Shown piece after piece: positions 9,901 to 19,932 of a stretch of DNA of 64,000 nt. The notes beneath the pieces are model-generated. The model saw only the letters and a program-made list of their open reading frames with translations. It was not told the DNA's origin and did not search any database. Each line of letters starts with the position of its first letter. Position 1 is the first letter of the stretch. The position numbers and the translations under genes were made by a program. Source of the stretch: Brienomyrus brachyistius (lineage: Eukaryota; Chordata; Actinopteri; Osteoglossiformes; Mormyridae); contig NW_026042671.1 of the NCBI RefSeq assembly GCF_023856365.1, forward strand, positions 1 to 64,000, in the 5' to 3' direction.

Positions 9901-12900
9901 CAAATTTTTTCAACCCTGGAGGAGGGATCATGTCCAGATCTAGATCGCCTCCCAGAAGGGTTGTGGTCGTCCTCCCCCACTGATGTAGGGCTGGTAAAGG
10001 GGTTTCCACCTTACAAAGTAATTGTGAAATCAGAACACCGTCCGGTAGTTAGGCAATACCCATTAAAACCTGAAGCAGAAAAAGGTATAGCCCCTGTAGT
10101 GCAAGACATGTTAGCATCAGGAATATTGCGAGAGGCTCCTGAAGCCACTTGCAACACTCCTATCTTTCCAGTCCAGAAGGGACATACAGGGAAATGGCGC
10201 ATGGTGCAGGATTTAAGACCGGTTAATAACATAGTGCAACATGCAGCACCAGACGTGCCTAACCCACACTTATTGCTCAACTCATTGACTCCTGATAAAA
10301 GCTACTTCTCAGTAGTGGATCTTAGTAATGCATTTTTCTCAGTACCATTGCACCCTGATTCTCAACATTTATTTGGATTTACCTATAAAGGGAAAAAATA
10401 TACATATACTAGACTCCCTCAGGGATTTTCTGAAAGTCCACATGTATATACCATGGCCCTTAGATACTCTATGAGTACCTGTGAAATACCATCACATAGT
10501 CAGGTATTACTATACGTGGATGATATCTTAATAGCAGCAGATTCAGAACAACATTGCAAAGAAACTACCCTAACTGTGCTTCAGCATTTATACAATACTG
10601 GACATAAAGCTTCTAAACAGAAGTTGCAGTATTGCAAAAAGACAGTTGTCTATTTAGGGCATAACCTTTCACAAAAAGGTCGCTCGCTGCTAGAGATAAG
10701 GAAACAAGCTATACAGGAAGCACCTAAACCACAGACTAAACAACAGATGATGTCCTTTTTAGGGCTCTGCAATTATTGTAGAGAATGGTTACCAGATTAT
10801 GCTTTTCTAGTTCAACCTTTGCAAAATTTAATATACGGGAAGGAGATGACTCTAAAGGACAAAATACAATGGACTGAGGACGGAGAAAATGCTTTTACAA
10901 ATTTAAAAAGAATGTTGCAAACCAATGTGACCCTTGCTCTACCAGATTATCAACAACCATTCACCCTATGTGTAGATGCTAATCAAGGTTATATGAAAGC
11001 AGTATTAACACAGCCATTCGGAGCAAAAGAGAGACCGTTAGCATTCTATTCAAAACGATTAGATGCAGTAGCAGCTGGCTTTCCACAGTGTTTACAGGCA
11101 TGTGCAGCTGCTGCAGAAGCAGTAAAGGTATCAGCAGAATTGGTACTTTGTCACCCCCTCATACTTAAAGTTCCTCATTCTGTGTCTCTAATCTTGTTGC
11201 AGACACCGCTTCCATTCTTAACACATACAAGACATCTTACCTTAGTGTCACTTTTGCTCTCACAACCTAACATTGAACTTCAGCGGTGTGGCCTATTGAA
11301 CCCTAGCACGCTCCTCCCCACCGCAGAGGATGGGGAGCCACATTCTTGCAAAGCAACAATAGAAGAACAAACAAAACCAAGAGCAGATATTCTGCAAACT
11401 TTTATACCAGGATCAGAAGTTGTTTATGTAGATGGCTCAGCATCAAAAAATGATATGGGAAAAAATAAAGTTGGGTATGCTGTAGTTACATCTACTGAAG
11501 TGTTAGAAGCCAATGCACTCCCTTCTACTTGTTCAGCACAAGCGGCTGAACTCTATGCTGTGATCAGGGCATGTGAACTGTTCAAGAACAAGTCACTTAC
11601 TATCTACACTGATAGTCAATATGTGTTTGCAGCTGTCCATCACCATGCAAGAGTCTGGAAAAATAGAGGTTTTAGAACATCACAGGGCACATCTCTTACT
11701 CATACAAATTTGCTACTTAGATTATTAGACGTTGTGCATTTACCGACTCACTTTGCACTGTGCAAATGCAAAGCACACCAGACTGATGACTCTGCAGAAA
11801 CCGCAGGAAATAGTTTTGCAGATAAAACCGCCAAAGAAGCGGCACTGAAACAACCTACCTTATCAGTGGCAGACATTCTTTTTATAGATAGCGATGTGCT
11901 ATGTGATGCACAGATTCATGCTCCTAAAATAGAAGTACAAAGTTGGATCAAAAGAGGAGCAATACAACGAGAGAAAGTTTACTATATGAATGACAAGCCC
12001 ATCCTACCAAAAAATTTATACAAAACAGCTGCTTTGGTGAGCCATGGAAATACTCATGTCTCAACAGGAGGGATGGTACATATCATACAACAATATTTCT
12101 ATGCTATAAATTTTTCTGATTATGCAAAACAATTTTGTAGGACATGCTTAATTTGTTGTAAACACAATGCACAAGGAAACATCAGACCAAAACGTGGCCA
12201 GTTCCCCACAGCTGAGTATCCGTTTCAAGTTGTACATATGGATTTTATTGAATTATCTTGGTCACAAGGAAAGAAATACTGTCTAGTTATTATAGACACC
12301 TTTTCTAAGTGGGTAGAAATATACCCTGTAAAGCATTGTGATGCAATGACCGTTGCAAAATGTTTGGTAAGCCATTATTTCCCTACCTATGGCATACCTC
12401 ATATTATAAGATCAGACAATGGGACTCATTTTGTAAATCAGACTATGTCCCTTTGCTCACAAGCATTAGGTTTTACGCTTAAGAATCATTGTGCGTATCA
12501 CCCTCAGAGCGCAGGCTTAGTGGAAAGGACCAACGGCACTATTAAAACAAGGCTAAGAAAGACAGTGGAAGAGACAAAAAGGCCGTGGCCAGAATGTTTG
12601 TCTCTAGTAAAATTATGGATGAGAATAACTCCCACTCCTGCAGGATTAACACCTTTTGAAATAGTGTATGGTAGACCATTTCCCCTAGCAACTGAAATGA
12701 ATGACATAGAAAAAGCAGACCGAGAAAATACGCTGGCCGATTGGATGCGTAAACTACTAACATCACAACAAAAACATAGCCCCAGTAGTCTGCCGGTAAA
12801 TTCTGTTTCTACTCAACAGGATAACTTGCAGCCGGGAGATTGGGTCCTGGTCAAGGTCCTGTTGCGGAAAGATTGGAGCACACCTCGGTGGGACGGTCCT

Positions 12901-13017
12901 TATCAAGTCCTCCTTACAACACCAACAGCAGTAAAGATCGCAGAACGACCTTCCTGGATACACAAAAGTCACTGTAAACCCATCAAGCCCTTATCAGAGG
13001 CCTCAGCAACAGAGTAG
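9901..13017 (+). CDS. ERV pol: reverse transcriptase, RNase H, integrase
   Basis: In the same frame as gag and pro but after the TGA at 9898; the longest Met-initiated frame is 9961-13017 (1018 aa), uninterrupted. Numbered from that Met, RT has first Asp D120 (VVDLSNAFF), LPQGF 152-156 and YVDD 185-188. RNase H has D491 (VYVDGSAS), then AAELYAVI, TIYTDSQYV and a C-terminal ADK Asp. Integrase has an HHCC zinc finger (HGNTH ... CRTC), a DD35E triad D761, D819 and E855, and a C-terminal GDWVLVK...WDGPYQV SH3-like GPY/F domain. All catalytic residues are present, so Pol itself looks functional if it could be expressed across the upstream stops. It resembles gamma/epsilon-type fish ERVs. Confidence 0.9.
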   Translation, partial: QIFSTLEEGSCPDLDRLPEGLWSSSPTDVGLVKGFPPYKVIVKSEHRPVVRQYPLKPEAEKGIAPVVQDMLASGILREAPEATCNTPIFPVQKGHTGKWRMVQDLRPVNNIVQHAAPDVPNPHLLLNSLTPDKSYFSVVDLSNAFFSVPLHPDSQHLFGFTYKGKKYTYTRLPQGFSESPHVYTMALRYSMSTCEIPSHSQVLLYVDDILIAADSEQHCKETTLTVLQHLYNTGHKASKQKLQYCKKTVVYLGHNLSQKGRSLLEIRKQAIQEAPKPQTKQQMMSFLGLCNYCREWLPDYAFLVQPLQNLIYGKEMTLKDKIQWTEDGENAFTNLKRMLQTNVTLALPDYQQPFTLCVDANQGYMKAVLTQPFGAKERPLAFYSKRLDAVAAGFPQCLQACAAAAEAVKVSAELVLCHPLILKVPHSVSLILLQTPLPFLTHTRHLTLVSLLLSQPNIELQRCGLLNPSTLLPTAEDGEPHSCKATIEEQTKPRADILQTFIPGSEVVYVDGSASKNDMGKNKVGYAVVTSTEVLEANALPSTCSAQAAELYAVIRACELFKNKSLTIYTDSQYVFAAVHHHARVWKNRGFRTSQGTSLTHTNLLLRLLDVVHLPTHFALCKCKAHQTDDSAETAGNSFADKTAKEAALKQPTLSVADILFIDSDVLCDAQIHAPKIEVQSWIKRGAIQREKVYYMNDKPILPKNLYKTAALVSHGNTHVSTGGMVHIIQQYFYAINFSDYAKQFCRTCLICCKHNAQGNIRPKRGQFPTAEYPFQVVHMDFIELSWSQGKKYCLVIIDTFSKWVEIYPVKHCDAMTVAKCLVSHYFPTYGIPHIIRSDNGTHFVNQTMSLCSQALGFTLKNHCAYHPQSAGLVERTNGTIKTRLRKTVEETKRPWPECLSLVKLWMRITPTPAGLTPFEIVYGRPFPLATEMNDIEKADRENTLADWMRKLLTSQQKHSPSSLPVNSVSTQQDNLQPGDWVLVKVLLRKDWSTPRWDGPYQVLLTTPTAVKIAERPSWIHKSHCKPIKPLSEASATE

Positions 13018-13108
13018 CAGTGGAAGTCCGCTACAAAGGCACAGTAACCAATAGGGTGCTGTTGTCTCAACCCGGTGAAGAAAACAACTGAGCTGCACTC
13101 TATTTAGG

Positions 13109-13626
13109 ATGGCCCTGATAGGGTGGGGATGTGGTAAAGTGACTCTAGGGGTCATTCTTGTTGTAGGACTTGTATGGTTGTCCTGGCTCTCACCAGCTCC
13201 ATTACAGCACCTACGGCGATGGACCCATGATGACTTCCATCTACGCCCGTTGCCCGCTGACCACTCACATCCATTTATGCAAAACTACTGGTACCGATAT
13301 GTACATGATACTGTAACAGCGAAAAATGTGACAAATTGCTATGTTTGTTCAGTAATGCTCACTCATAGTGAAGGACCTACGGTGTATGGCAGAGCTATGA
13401 ATATCTTCTGCAGGTATAGGATATCAAAGTAATGTTTCACTTATATTTTCTTTTGTTTTTCATTTTATTTTTCTGTTGTTTTATTACTGTTATACCATGT
13501 TTGAAAATGTTTATTAATCAAGCTCTTAACGCTGCTTTTCGGACACGCAGTACAATGTTTCTCTCCCTTACCCAAACTATAGAGACAGAGCCTGTTTCCA
13601 GCGATGGCGATGAAGAAGACATATAA
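13109..13626 (+). pseudogene. env remnant: N-terminus and membrane tail only
   Basis: The first frame (13109-13432) begins with a hydrophobic leader (VTLGVILVVGLVWLSWL) and continues with a short surface-subunit-like start containing an NVT glycosylation site and C-x2-C. It then stops at TAA, which overlaps by one base the ATG of a second frame (13432-13626). That frame has a membrane span (YFLLFFILFFCCFITVI) and an acidic tail like the end of a transmembrane subunit. Everything between, including cleavage site and fusion region, is absent. A full env of this type would exceed 500 residues, against about 170 here. The element is therefore not expected to make enveloped particles. Confidence 0.65.
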
Positions 13627-13792
13627 TTCATAATGACGGCCGAGCCGAAAGCACCCGTGCAGGGCTCGGACCTGAAGAACCGGAATTAAATGTTTTCCAG
13701 GATAATGACAATGTGGTCTAAATGAAGGTTGTACCTAAAGTGCTTTTGCAACTTGTACAATGTTGATGCTTCTGATCATACTGTCATGATAA

Positions 13793-13803
13793 ACAGGAGG
13801 GAC
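13793..13803 (+). other. Polypurine tract
   Basis: CAGGAGGGAC directly precedes the 3' LTR and is the likely plus-strand primer. Its last five bases GGGAC equal the flanking target duplication, which is probably coincidence. Confidence 0.55.
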
Positions 13804-14142
13804 TGTTAGGTTGAAGAAACAGTTGTTAATCATTTCTGTATGATCAGCAATGAGTGTAAATATATATGTATACGTTATTTCTTATCTTCTAGCCACATAC
13901 TCTTAGCTATTGTACTCTAAGTAGGTGGTTAACAGCTGCCTACTTAGATAAGAATCTCACTTCCCTCTCTTGCGCCCCCCATTGACTATAAATAAAGAAG
14001 ACAAGGGGAACCACCCTTTGTAACACATTCTGCTGTAGTTTGCATTGCAGAGAGTGTGGGTACCCTTGCAAGTAAAACTGTAACCTGTGTGTGTCTCATA
14101 AATGTGGAGTTGGGGTGGAAACGCCGGGCGCTTTCCCCAACA
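13804..14142 (+). repeat. ERV 3' LTR
   Basis: 339 bp, the same as the 5' LTR at all positions compared by eye, followed by the GGGAC target duplication at 14143-14147. Confidence 0.9.
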
Positions 14143-14147
14143 GGGAC

Positions 14148-14880
14148 GTTTCTTAGGTTAGAAACTGCCGTCACTGCAGCCAACACTGACTTTTAAGGAG
14201 AGACACTCAGCTCTTCCTATGAGCAGATCCACCATGGTGCACAAAATGACAGTATAATTATTATTTTAGGTGACACTTCAAATGTTGCATTATTTCATTC
14301 TTTACAAAACGACATTTTTATAACAATGATGTATAACAATGTTAATGTGTTTATGTATAATTCATATTTAAATTAAAGTTCATATTTTAGTTAAAAGCTA
14401 CACCTACAGTACGTATATGAACTTGAATTTGAATCCAAACCCTTTTTCGTTCTTCTTCTTTAAATTCAAATATAAATTTCAATGCCACAACCTGTTTTCA
14501 ACCACAATTCAAATGTAATTCAGATTAACAAAATGAACTGAAATTCAAGTTCATATATGTATTCAAAATCCTGAATTTTAGGATACGTATTTGAGAATTT
14601 CATTCTCAAATCAGTTCTGAATGGTGCACATCCCTAGTTCATATGTTAAATCATGCATTTTTTTTTTCAGAGTGAATACACACTGACTGCTCAGATAAAT
14701 AACGTCAAAAATAATTTTCTTTTGTTGCTTAAGATTTTTGCACAGTCCTATACTGTATATAACAACTCAAACATTTTTTTATGTTATTTGTTTTAAAGAG
14801 GCTGCAATGTGTAACATTAACATCTGTATAAAGAGAAGGTTAGGCTTTTGGCTGACAGCAAGCAAAATGCAACAAATTGT

Positions 14881-14911
<31 letters not shown>

Positions 14912-15081
14912 ATGATTTTTGTTTGATGTTTAGAAAAACATTTATGGAACAAAGCAGACAATAAGGTATCTTTGCTAATTTTATATTGACAAACAACTAA
15001 ACTGTCAAAATTATTTTGCAGGGAATAATCTTACTGACATTATAATAAAGCAAATATGAAAATAGTTGGAATCTCATTTAC
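14148..15081 (-). other. NITR intron 2, V-proximal part
   Basis: AT-rich intron. At 14881-14909 there is an (ATA)n microsatellite. About 14400-14640 contains repeated TTCAAATT/AATTTGAA-type inverted segments ending in GGTGCACATCCCTAG, typical of an old interspersed repeat. No exon is seen. Confidence 0.5.
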
Positions 15082-15429
15082 CTGTGATTATGACAAAGGT
15101 TCCATTCCCGAAGGTGACCTCATGAAGAAACACAGCAGCACAATAATACACTGCAGAATCTGACGGCTCCACGTTAGAAATAGTGAGGTTAAAACTCCCC
15201 TCTGCATTCAGTAAGGAGTAACGTTTTATGCTTTTATATTCCTTGTAAAATTCACCAGGTACGTAGAGAAGTGCTTTCGCCATGGGCTGGGGCTTCCGAC
15301 CAACAGCTTGCTTAAACAAAGTAACAAAAGTTGTTTCTCCTTGACAGAAGCATGTCAGGGTCACACTGTCTCCAAGCTGAACCCTCATCAGGTGACTGGG
15401 CTGAACAACATCTGTAGTCAGTGCAGTGT
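15082..15429 (-). CDS. NITR exon 2: V-type Ig domain
   Basis: A 348-bp phase 1-1 exon between acceptor TTTTTGCAG and donor GTAAAT. It encodes the mature N-terminus, B-strand SVTLTC, F-strand DSAVYYC and J-like TFGNGTFVIIT. The canonical C-strand Trp is replaced (VTLFKQ), seen in some V-like receptors. No stop or frameshift is present. The J-like end is encoded in the V exon without any recombination signal, as expected for NITRs and unlike T-cell receptors. Confidence 0.8.
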
Positions 15430-15597
15430 CTGCAAAAACAGAAAAACAAAAAAAATCATAATCAAATAAGACATATAATAGTAATCTAAATAACTATTAA
15501 CTATGATGCAGATTAAATGGCCAAATTCCACTGATCACATCATACAGATAAATGAAAATATTAAAATCCCAAAATAATTTATATTATAGGGCCTTAC

Positions 15598-15631
15598 TAA
15601 TGAAAATGAGAAGACCAAAGAGTCTGAACAT
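15598..15631 (-). CDS. NITR exon 1: signal peptide
   Basis: ATG followed by FRLFGLLIFI, a compact hydrophobic leader, ending in phase 1 at donor GTAAGG. Joining to exon 2 yields an Asn codon and an uninterrupted frame. Start chosen because it is the only ATG in phase with the V exon and a hydrophobic stretch. Confidence 0.7.
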
Positions 15632-16560
15632 TTTTGTGCTTCCACTGTTTAGAATAAACTGCTCTGCTGCTAAGTGAGAGATCATGGTCGTGGTCGGGAT
15701 GAAAGGGCAGGAAACAGAGAGGAAACAGAGAGACACACATCAGGCTGATCTGATTGGCTGTTCACATGGGAACTTAAGTAACAGTGAAAAAGCATTTTAA
15801 TGTGCACTTACATGACGTTTATTAATTTACTCCTTAACATCCAGTTAAAATGAGAACAATTAGATAAACAGGAGCAGATACTGAGCATATAAAGTTCTTT
15901 GTACAGAGTGCTGAGATACTGTGGGAGAGCATTTGCTAATCATCTCTCTCAGACAAGCTCAGCACAGTATGAGTCTGTTATCTATCTGATATTAGACAGT
16001 CTCTCATACAGTAATAATAATTGATACTTTATTGGTCCCTGTGGAGAAATTGTCTTAACTTCTCTCTCAACTTGCTCTCTTTTTTTTAGAGTAAACAGAG
16101 TAAGTTGTCTGCGAAGGGCAGCCACCCATAGTGATGCCCAGTGAGCTGGGGGTTAAGGGCCTCGCTCAAGGACGCAGAGATGTGCTGTGGCTGGGTTTGA
16201 ACCAGCGACCATCTTATTACAAGCACACAGGCATTAGATCTTCTAATCACACTTAAAAGGCAGATTAAATGTTCTTTCCACCATGCAAACAGAATGTAAA
16301 TTGTAGCTTTACTGCTTAGATTTACATTCACACATTTGCATTTAAAACAAGCATTTTAAGTGATGTACATGAGAGTAAATGGTGAATCAGTTTATTTGCC
16401 ACTCTACACATTACATTGGCGCCCATTATAAGTAACTGTACAGTGACATTGCAGTTCCTCAGTTGCTTTGATGCATTTCTGGAATCACCCTTAACATCTG
16501 CAAAACTGTAAGTGCATTTCCCAAAACAATTCGTGCAAACAGCACCACACAGATGGACTG
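15632..16560. other. NITR upstream region, no other gene
   Basis: The expected promoter lies here, but no convincing TATA box stands near 15660. A likely LINE-tail or satellite remnant (ATACTTTATTGGTCCCTGTG) is near 16025-16240. Nothing else is recognised. Confidence 0.4.
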
Positions 16561-16561
16561 T

Positions 16562-17100
16562 CTACAAAAAAAGTCATAGAGGCCACCAGCAGCCCGAATA
16601 CCACACCGTAAGGCCGTATGTTAGGATGCTCTCTATGGCAGAGCGGTAGGAGGCCACCAGCAGCCCGCATACCAGACCGTAAGGCAGCATGTTAGGATGC
16701 TCTCTATGGCAGAGCAGTTGAAGGTCCCGATCAAGAAATCCGACAAGTTTCCCCAATAAGCCAGTAACCCCGCTTCATAGAACAGGCCACAGGACTGGTT
16801 TTGGTGAGATAGTCCGAGTAGTAGGTAGAAATCAGGATGGAGACTGAGTGTGGGTCTAACAGGTGAGCAGATGTAGGACAGAATGTAGAGCCCTCTGGTG
16901 GAGTGCCTGTGCATGACTGAATGTATGGTTTGGGTCTGATGGTCTGAATAGTTGGTAGAAATAGGCACCTTCCTACCTGATGTGGTAGGTCTAGATAAGG
17001 GGTCACCAACATGGTGCCCCAAGGATGCCCCCAATGACCACATGAGTTGCCCGTGGACCTGTTCTATAAAATAGCACAACTCACCAGCGAACATCATCTA
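16562..17100 (-). mobile_element. LINE RT C-terminal fragment with internal duplication
   Basis: The minus strand encodes AIESILTYGLTVWYSG-type residues, the familiar C-terminal part of L2/Rex-type LINE polyproteins. A 69-bp unit covering this segment is present twice (about 16579-16647 and 16648-16716). A further pair of diverged repeats (TTTGGTGAGATAGTCCGAGT-like) lies at 16800-16960. Frame breaks show it is dead. Confidence 0.5.
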
Positions 17101-17740
17101 AAATTTAATTTTGTCCTGTTTCTAATCTATCACATTTGCATTTATATAGATTTGAAATTGAATATAAAAAAGCATTTAAAACATGTTTATCATGCATGAA
17201 GTTTAGACATGTTTAGGAGGGCGTTTAAAACTGATATCAAACTTCGTATGGCTCAGTACCCGTGAAGTAGCTCTCCGTTTTAAAAAGGTTGGTGACCCCT
17301 GGTCTAGATCTTGCAAGTTTGTTTGTACTGGCTGTGTGAACATACTGTAGCACTGTTAAGAATATGCAACACAGCCTGAGTTGGGGATCTGCTGTATGCA
17401 TCAGTAATATAATGCTTTGTCCTTTTCTAGGCTGTTCATTAAGACATAAAGCCTGAAAGTTTTCTGAATGGCATTAATGAAATTGAGCACTGCCCCCACC
17501 TGCTGGCCAATTTATTAAAACATTGAAATCGCTGTCTGCACAGGCTGACGTGTCATTTAAGTCTGATAATTTTCTATGAGTCAAACGGCAAGAAAATGAC
17601 AAGAAGTTAAAAACATGGAGTTAGATGAAGGAGAAAAGATTACAAATTTGAAGATTATGAAATCAGGACATGTCAGCTAAGTCAGCCAAGGTGGGTCTTA
17701 AACATATGGACGGAAGTATGAGCGCTAAACTTAAACGGGT
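17101..17740. other. No gene recognised
   Basis: Unassigned, AT-rich. GGGGTCACCAACATGG at about 17000 and AAGGTTGGTGACCCC at about 17285 are inverted ends of one interspersed element of about 290 bp, probably a MITE, inserted next to or within the LINE fragment. Confidence 0.4.
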
Positions 17741-18000
17741 TCACTTGTAACCGCTGCCACCAAATTTCGTTAAATTGCTGGGGAGGTCCAGATACATGAG
17801 ACAGGAATAGAAGGATTATTCTTTATTAATATACAGACGAGGGTTACAACCCTCCCTAGGGCAATAGAAGGGGATACCTGCCACGGGACATTCTAAAACG
17901 CTTAATGTGAAAATGCGTAACGCAACTTAATGTATTAAAACAGTCACCACAAATCACCAAATTTCTCGCGAATGTATCTGGCCATAAAGACTTACCTGAC

Positions 18001-18125
18001 AAGAAATCAAAACCGAAATGCTAGGAATATGGACTTTAAGCCTTTTCTTTATGGGCGTCAATGGAGGGGAAAACGCTTGACGTAAGATGAAGTCCATATT
18101 CCTAGCATTTCGGTTTTGATTTCTT
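18001..18125. repeat. 36-bp inverted repeat with 52-bp spacer
   Basis: AAGAAATCAAAACCGAAATG and the next 16 bases (18001-18036) recur as the exact reverse complement at 18089-18124. The RNA would form a long perfect hairpin. It may be a tiny MITE or a snap-back duplication. Confidence 0.8.
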
Positions 18126-18253
18126 CCCTGGCATGGGTGACGGGTGCACCACGTTCCCAAAGCCACGTTAGCCTCGAGCGAACTGCCCGGAGAAACCGCT
18201 CACACCAGCGCTGCAACCCGATCTCCTCCCCTTTTAAACACACATTTCTATGG

Positions 18254-18439
18254 CGTTAAATTAGTGCCAAAAGTCGTGCGCATAAAAACAGAAAATCCAT
18301 GCTCTCTACGCGCTCGCGATTGCACAGCACTCACTCACTCGCTCGCCGTTAAATTAGGGCCAAAAGTCGAACCACGCGCGTGCGTGTGCTCGAGTGCTGA
18401 AAACCCATCCCCTCTACGCGCTCGCGTCTGCACAGCACT
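18254..18439. repeat. 93-bp tandem repeat, two diverged copies
   Basis: Units begin CGTTAAATTAG at 18254 and 18347 and each contains CTCTACGCGCTCGCG and GCACAGCACTC. They are CpG-rich and lie just upstream of the TATATAAAAG box, so they could act as a duplicated enhancer of an LTR-like promoter. Confidence 0.6.
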
Positions 18440-19014
18440 CGCTCGCTCGAATTTCCCGCTTCGTCTTACCGTATATAAAAGAATGGGCCAATGTACGGTA
18501 AATTGCATTGTGAATAAAATTTCTTAATACAACATCACAAAACCAATTTAATAAATTCAAATCCTGGGAAGAACGCTCCTCAGATATTAGTTCTCGGGTT
18601 AGTGTTAGCAGACTATAGGCGAAACCACCTTAAGTGCTATCTGTTAATGTTTATTAAATTAGCATTAAAATGGAGAGGTTTATAATATCTTTTGTCCTTG
18701 TAGCTGCTAAATACACTCATTATTAAAGCCATAAAGTTGTCTGCCTACTACATTGGAATCTCCACTGAGTAAGTGTTTTTGATGGATTTTATTTAACTTT
18801 ATTATACTCTGGTCCTTAGATCTAATGTCATACTTCTTCACTTATATTGTTTGTGAAAAGGTTTACCACGGTCAAACAGAGCAGCCACTACATCATCATA
18901 CATGAACAAGCACCTCACAAAACAAAAACATTTCATTTTCATAATTAAAACTTTTGAATGGTAGGCCTAGTGTGTGGATCAGAGACAAGATCTTGACACC
19001 TCATTAACTATAAT

Positions 19015-19870
19015 TTGTTCTGTGAACAGCTCAGATACCACCTTCTCGAAAGTCTTCTGCATAAAATAGAAATAGGATTCAGCGCGACTCCACTAAATTT
19101 GGATTACCTGGAGTTCCTTTGTCATCAGGAGCTGTATCTTCTGCAGGCCCTGTCTAATCACATTGAAGTACCTCCTGCTATCACCCTGGCTTTGCAAGAG
19201 CTCTTTGACCTTGTGAGGGCACATCTGGAACGTCCAGCCCCATGTGTCACACAGGAAGTCGCTGCCACCAATAGACGACCCAAGATTTTGATTGAAGAAC
19301 AATGTTTGAAAGAAATGCTCCATACTCAACTTCCTGTGCCTTGCATAGCCACACTGATGGGTGTTTCAAGAAGAACAATCTTAAGAAGAATAAAAGAGTA
19401 TGAGCTCTGTGTTAGGGAACTTGACAATTTGGTTTCTTCTGTCAAGAATGATCTACCAAATGCAGGCTACAGGATAGTCAATGCAGGCTGCAGTCAATGG
19501 GCTACAGGGTTCGGTGGAGAAGAGTTGCAGCCTCCATGCATAGGGTTGATTCCATGCGCATCATATAAAGGTTGTCAAGTCTTGGCTGTGTTGTACGCAG
19601 AATGTACCAGGGCCTTTGTCTCTAGTACACGTGGACACAAACCACAAGTTGATCCGGTTTGTATTACCAGCAAATTTATTTGGAGTAAACCCTGGGTGGA
19701 TTGGTGTGAGGTGGTGGTGGGGCTTTGGAGAAGATTTCCTGCCGATCAACACTAGCAACTTATATCTATCTGTCATGGAGGTCTCGGGACTCACAGATAT
19801 TCAGAGACATGTGGATAGTTTACCAGTGGTTTTCAGCAGGAAATAGTTATTACTACAAATTGTCACCCCC
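19015..19870 (+). pseudogene. Integrase-core transposon-derived gene, frameshifted
   Basis: The frame 19015-19755 encodes an N-terminal region, a helix-turn-helix-like stretch (LPVPCIATLMGVSRRTILRR) and NAGYRIV, matching a multicopy fish family that precedes an rve integrase core. After about 19480 the frame is wrong. The conserved SLVHVDTNHKLIR segment appears in another frame at about 19617-19655, and the catalytic core beyond it is missing or replaced by unrelated sequence. So at least one frameshift and a truncation have killed it. The family normally encodes a DDE integrase/transposase-like protein of unknown function. Confidence 0.65.
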
Positions 19871-19932
19871 CCCCCCCGCCCCCCACAGAAACTGGATCTG
19901 GCTATAGTGGGAAAATCTTTTTTTTTTTTTTA
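19866..19932. repeat. Poly-C and poly-T tracts
   Basis: A C13-G-C6-like run at 19866 and a T run at 19918. Low complexity, no coding meaning. Confidence 0.85.

Larger units (their letters stand above)
6489..14142 (+). mobile_element. Endogenous retrovirus, recent, env-deleted
   Basis: A 7654-bp provirus with 339-bp LTRs (TG...CA) that I read as identical. A 5-bp duplication GGGAC flanks it (6484-6488 and 14143-14147). The order is LTR, tRNA-Tyr primer site, leader, gag, protease, extra domain, RT, RNase H, integrase, env remnant, polypurine tract, LTR. Gag, Pro and Pol share one frame, as in gammaretroviruses that use stop-codon readthrough. Identical LTRs imply a young insertion, yet gag has a frameshift and an internal stop, and most of env is gone, so it was probably copied using proteins from another element. 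It lies antisense inside the NITR intron, the orientation usually tolerated. Confidence 0.9.
3692..15631 (-). pseudogene. Novel immune-type receptor (NITR), six exons, nonsense in exon 3
   Basis: Exons in transcript order are 15631-15598, 15429-15082, 5523-5173, 4627-4508, 4020-3974 and 3817-3692. Phases are 1,1,1,1,0, every junction is GT/AG, and the coding sum is 1026 bp (341 codons plus stop). Order of domains: signal peptide, V-type Ig domain, I-type Ig domain, transmembrane helix, cytoplasmic tail with an ITIM. Both Ig domains end in a J-like FGNGT motif, the hallmark of NITRs, which are inhibitory or activating surface receptors of fish lymphoid and NK-like cells. A TAG in the J-like end of exon 3 would remove membrane anchor and tail, so this allele is either a pseudogene or makes only a truncated product. 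The second intron (about 9.6 kb) holds a hAT fragment and an antisense ERV. The exon model is inferred by eye. Confidence 0.75.
17741..18640. other. Possible LTR-like region
   Basis: Contains a CpG-rich stretch, a TATATAAAAG box (about 18472) followed about 45 bases later by AATAAA, and ends like an LTR (ATACAACA at about 18532). No coding sequence or second LTR is visible, so a solo LTR is possible but unproven. Confidence 0.3.

Noticed and set aside
13793..13808. LTR boundary starting at GGGACTG instead of TG
   Set aside because: GGGAC precedes both LTRs but also follows the 3' LTR, so it fits a target duplication with a chance match in the polypurine tract; TG...CA ends are retained.
13986..14186. 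Minus-strand frame over the ERV LTRs (also 6671-7123)
   Set aside because: Mirror frame of non-coding LTR and leader sequence, repeated only because the LTR is.
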